22,338 nucleotides of DNA from a virus. The notes under the pieces were generated by a model. It worked only from the letters and a program-made list of their open reading frames with translations. It was not told the DNA's origin and ran no database searches. Where the stretch lies: positions 1 through 22,338 of the IMG/VR virus record IMGVR_UViG_3300017762_000090. One strand, written 5' to 3'. Every line of letters begins with the position of its first letter. Position 1 is the first letter of the stretch. Positions 21,504 through 22,338 of the stretch are shown piece by piece. Position numbers and translations under genes: made by a program.

Positions 21504-22338
21504 CTGACCTTCCGATTTGATCCAAGGGTATCCCCAATACTTTTGCGTCCAGCGCTCCTTCAATGTTTCCCATATACGCCTCCATTTCAAGCTTCCATAG
21601 CTCTGCCTGCCGCTCCTTGATCGCTCGATCTTCGTCAATAGCCAGCGACTCATTCCAGTACTGGATAGCTCCCGCCAGTGCATCCAAACGGTCGTCATGC
21701 TGTAAGCAATTTCTCTCGACCGTAATATGCGTTAGTTGATGAAACAACTGGTACGCCAAAGCTGTTTCAATTGACTCGTCGTCTCTGCTGCGGCTGTCGT
21801 GCTCAACGACTGAACGGTTTACAACCAGCCGGTGCTGGTTCATAACCGGCTCTAGCGCGTTAATAATGCGCCGCTCCTTCTGCATGTTGCTGCGAACTGG
21901 CTCAATCGTGCAGGGGTGGTACTTGCGCAGGAAGGGCTGCAAAAGGCTCTGCAGCATGCCCTGGCCGAACTGGTCCTCTAGGAGGATTAATGTCACCTTT
22001 CGGCGCTTTGCGGCCTTTGCTAGGCCCTCCAGGACTTCATCTGAGTAGCCATCAGTAAACGCACCAACCTCCAAGACGTACAGGTTGCCGTTGAGTTGGC
22101 CAACAATTGCGTATGCCGTTTCGTCGGCACCCTTGCCAGAGGGGTCAACAAACATCACGCAACCATCTAGCTCCAGCCACTCACCGTGGATAAAGGCTGG
22201 TCGGTAGTAGTAGTCGCCGCTAAAGCCCACAGACGGCAGATCTGTAACGCGATATTCCGCCCCTGCTGACCACACCACTTTTTCGGGGACGTGGTCGTCA
22301 ACCTCAAGCACCATGAGATCTGAGACACGCAGCGGAAA
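21469..22338 (-). CDS. terL: Terminase large subunit, C-terminal part (T7 gp19-like), 5' end cut by window
   Basis: This is the nuclease half of the packaging motor that cuts concatemeric DNA and, with its ATPase half, pumps it through the portal. The frame is open to the window edge, giving 289 visible residues. T7 gp19 is about 586 residues, so the ATPase domain lies outside the window. The motif FVDPSGKGADE has the first acidic catalytic residue of the RNase H-like nuclease and resembles the VDPAGGG segment of T7 gp19. LLEDQFGQG and HDDRLDALAGA are the further acidic motifs expected of the same fold. An internal ATG at 22314 is not the true start, because in-frame codons (FPLRVSDL) precede it and match the family. 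The 3' end overlaps the next gene by 35 bases. In T7, gene 19 ends the late region, so its place upstream of the portal is a different arrangement. Confidence 0.94.
   Translation of the reverse strand, partial: FPLRVSDLMVLEVDDHVPEKVVWSAGAEYRVTDLPSVGFSGDYYYRPAFIHGEWLELDGCVMFVDPSGKGADETAYAIVGQLNGNLYVLEVGAFTDGYSDEVLEGLAKAAKRRKVTLILLEDQFGQGMLQSLLQPFLRKYHPCTIEPVRSNMQKERRIINALEPVMNQHRLVVNRSVVEHDSRSRDDESIETALAYQLFHQLTHITVERNCLQHDDRLDALAGAIQYWNESLAIDEDRAIKERQAELWKLEMEAYMGNIEGALDAKVLGIPLDQIGRSDAEEWIQLAGR

Noticed and set aside
21504-21698. Longer form of the 76-aa gene starting at 21698
   Set aside because: The extra 65 residues lie entirely within terL in another frame, have an unusual Trp/Arg-rich composition, and the start at 21503 has a much better ribosome site.

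Overview
The window is the virion-structure half of a T7-like short-tailed phage (podovirus). Every gene I accept is on the minus strand, so transcription runs from high to low coordinates. Most proteins can be matched to T7 counterparts by recognisable motifs: the C-terminal half of the large terminase, a gp7.3-like protein, portal, scaffold, major capsid protein, tail tubular proteins A and B, internal proteins related to gp13, gp14, gp15 and gp16, and the N-terminal part of the tail fibre. There are no tRNAs, no CRISPR array, no insertion sequence and no host metabolic genes. The tail-fibre and gp16-like architectures resemble those of aquatic and marine podoviruses. The host cannot be named from this window. 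A cyanobacterium or another aquatic bacterium is possible, but neither photosynthesis genes nor an RNA polymerase gene is visible to settle it.

Layout from the high-coordinate end: terL (cut by the right edge), two small overlapping genes (76 and 60 aa), a gp7.3-like gene (192 aa), portal (584 aa), a 74-aa gene overprinting the portal 3' end, and scaffold (270 aa). A 160-base gap follows, with a strong terminator, an inverted repeat and a small hairpin. Then come the major capsid gene (321 aa, GTG start), a second terminator, two tiny basic proteins (20 and 48 aa), tail tubular A and B, a gp13-like protein, gp14-like, gp15-like with a C-terminal lysozyme-like domain, a 2410-aa gp16-like protein, and the tail fibre running off the left edge. 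Genes are packed with short gaps or overlaps. There is no gene-free stretch longer than 300 bases.

The genes form one late programme: package DNA (TerL, portal), build the procapsid (scaffold, capsid), attach the tail (gp11- and gp12-like), load the ejection proteins (gp7.3-, gp14-, gp15- and gp16-like) and recognise the host (fibre). TerL lies upstream of the portal here, whereas in T7 it is at the far end of the late region.

The most interesting object is the 2410-residue gp16-like protein. Beyond its helical virion-protein segments it appears to carry a ParB-like motif, a zinc-metalloprotease HEAFH motif and an ADP-ribosyltransferase-like H-Y-E arrangement. This fits the 'polyvalent protein' idea, in which enzymes enter the host with the DNA. 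The lysozyme-like domain that T7 has at the N-terminus of gp16 seems to be at the C-terminus of the gp15-like protein instead. The capsid gene is isolated between two terminators, which suggests its own promoter.
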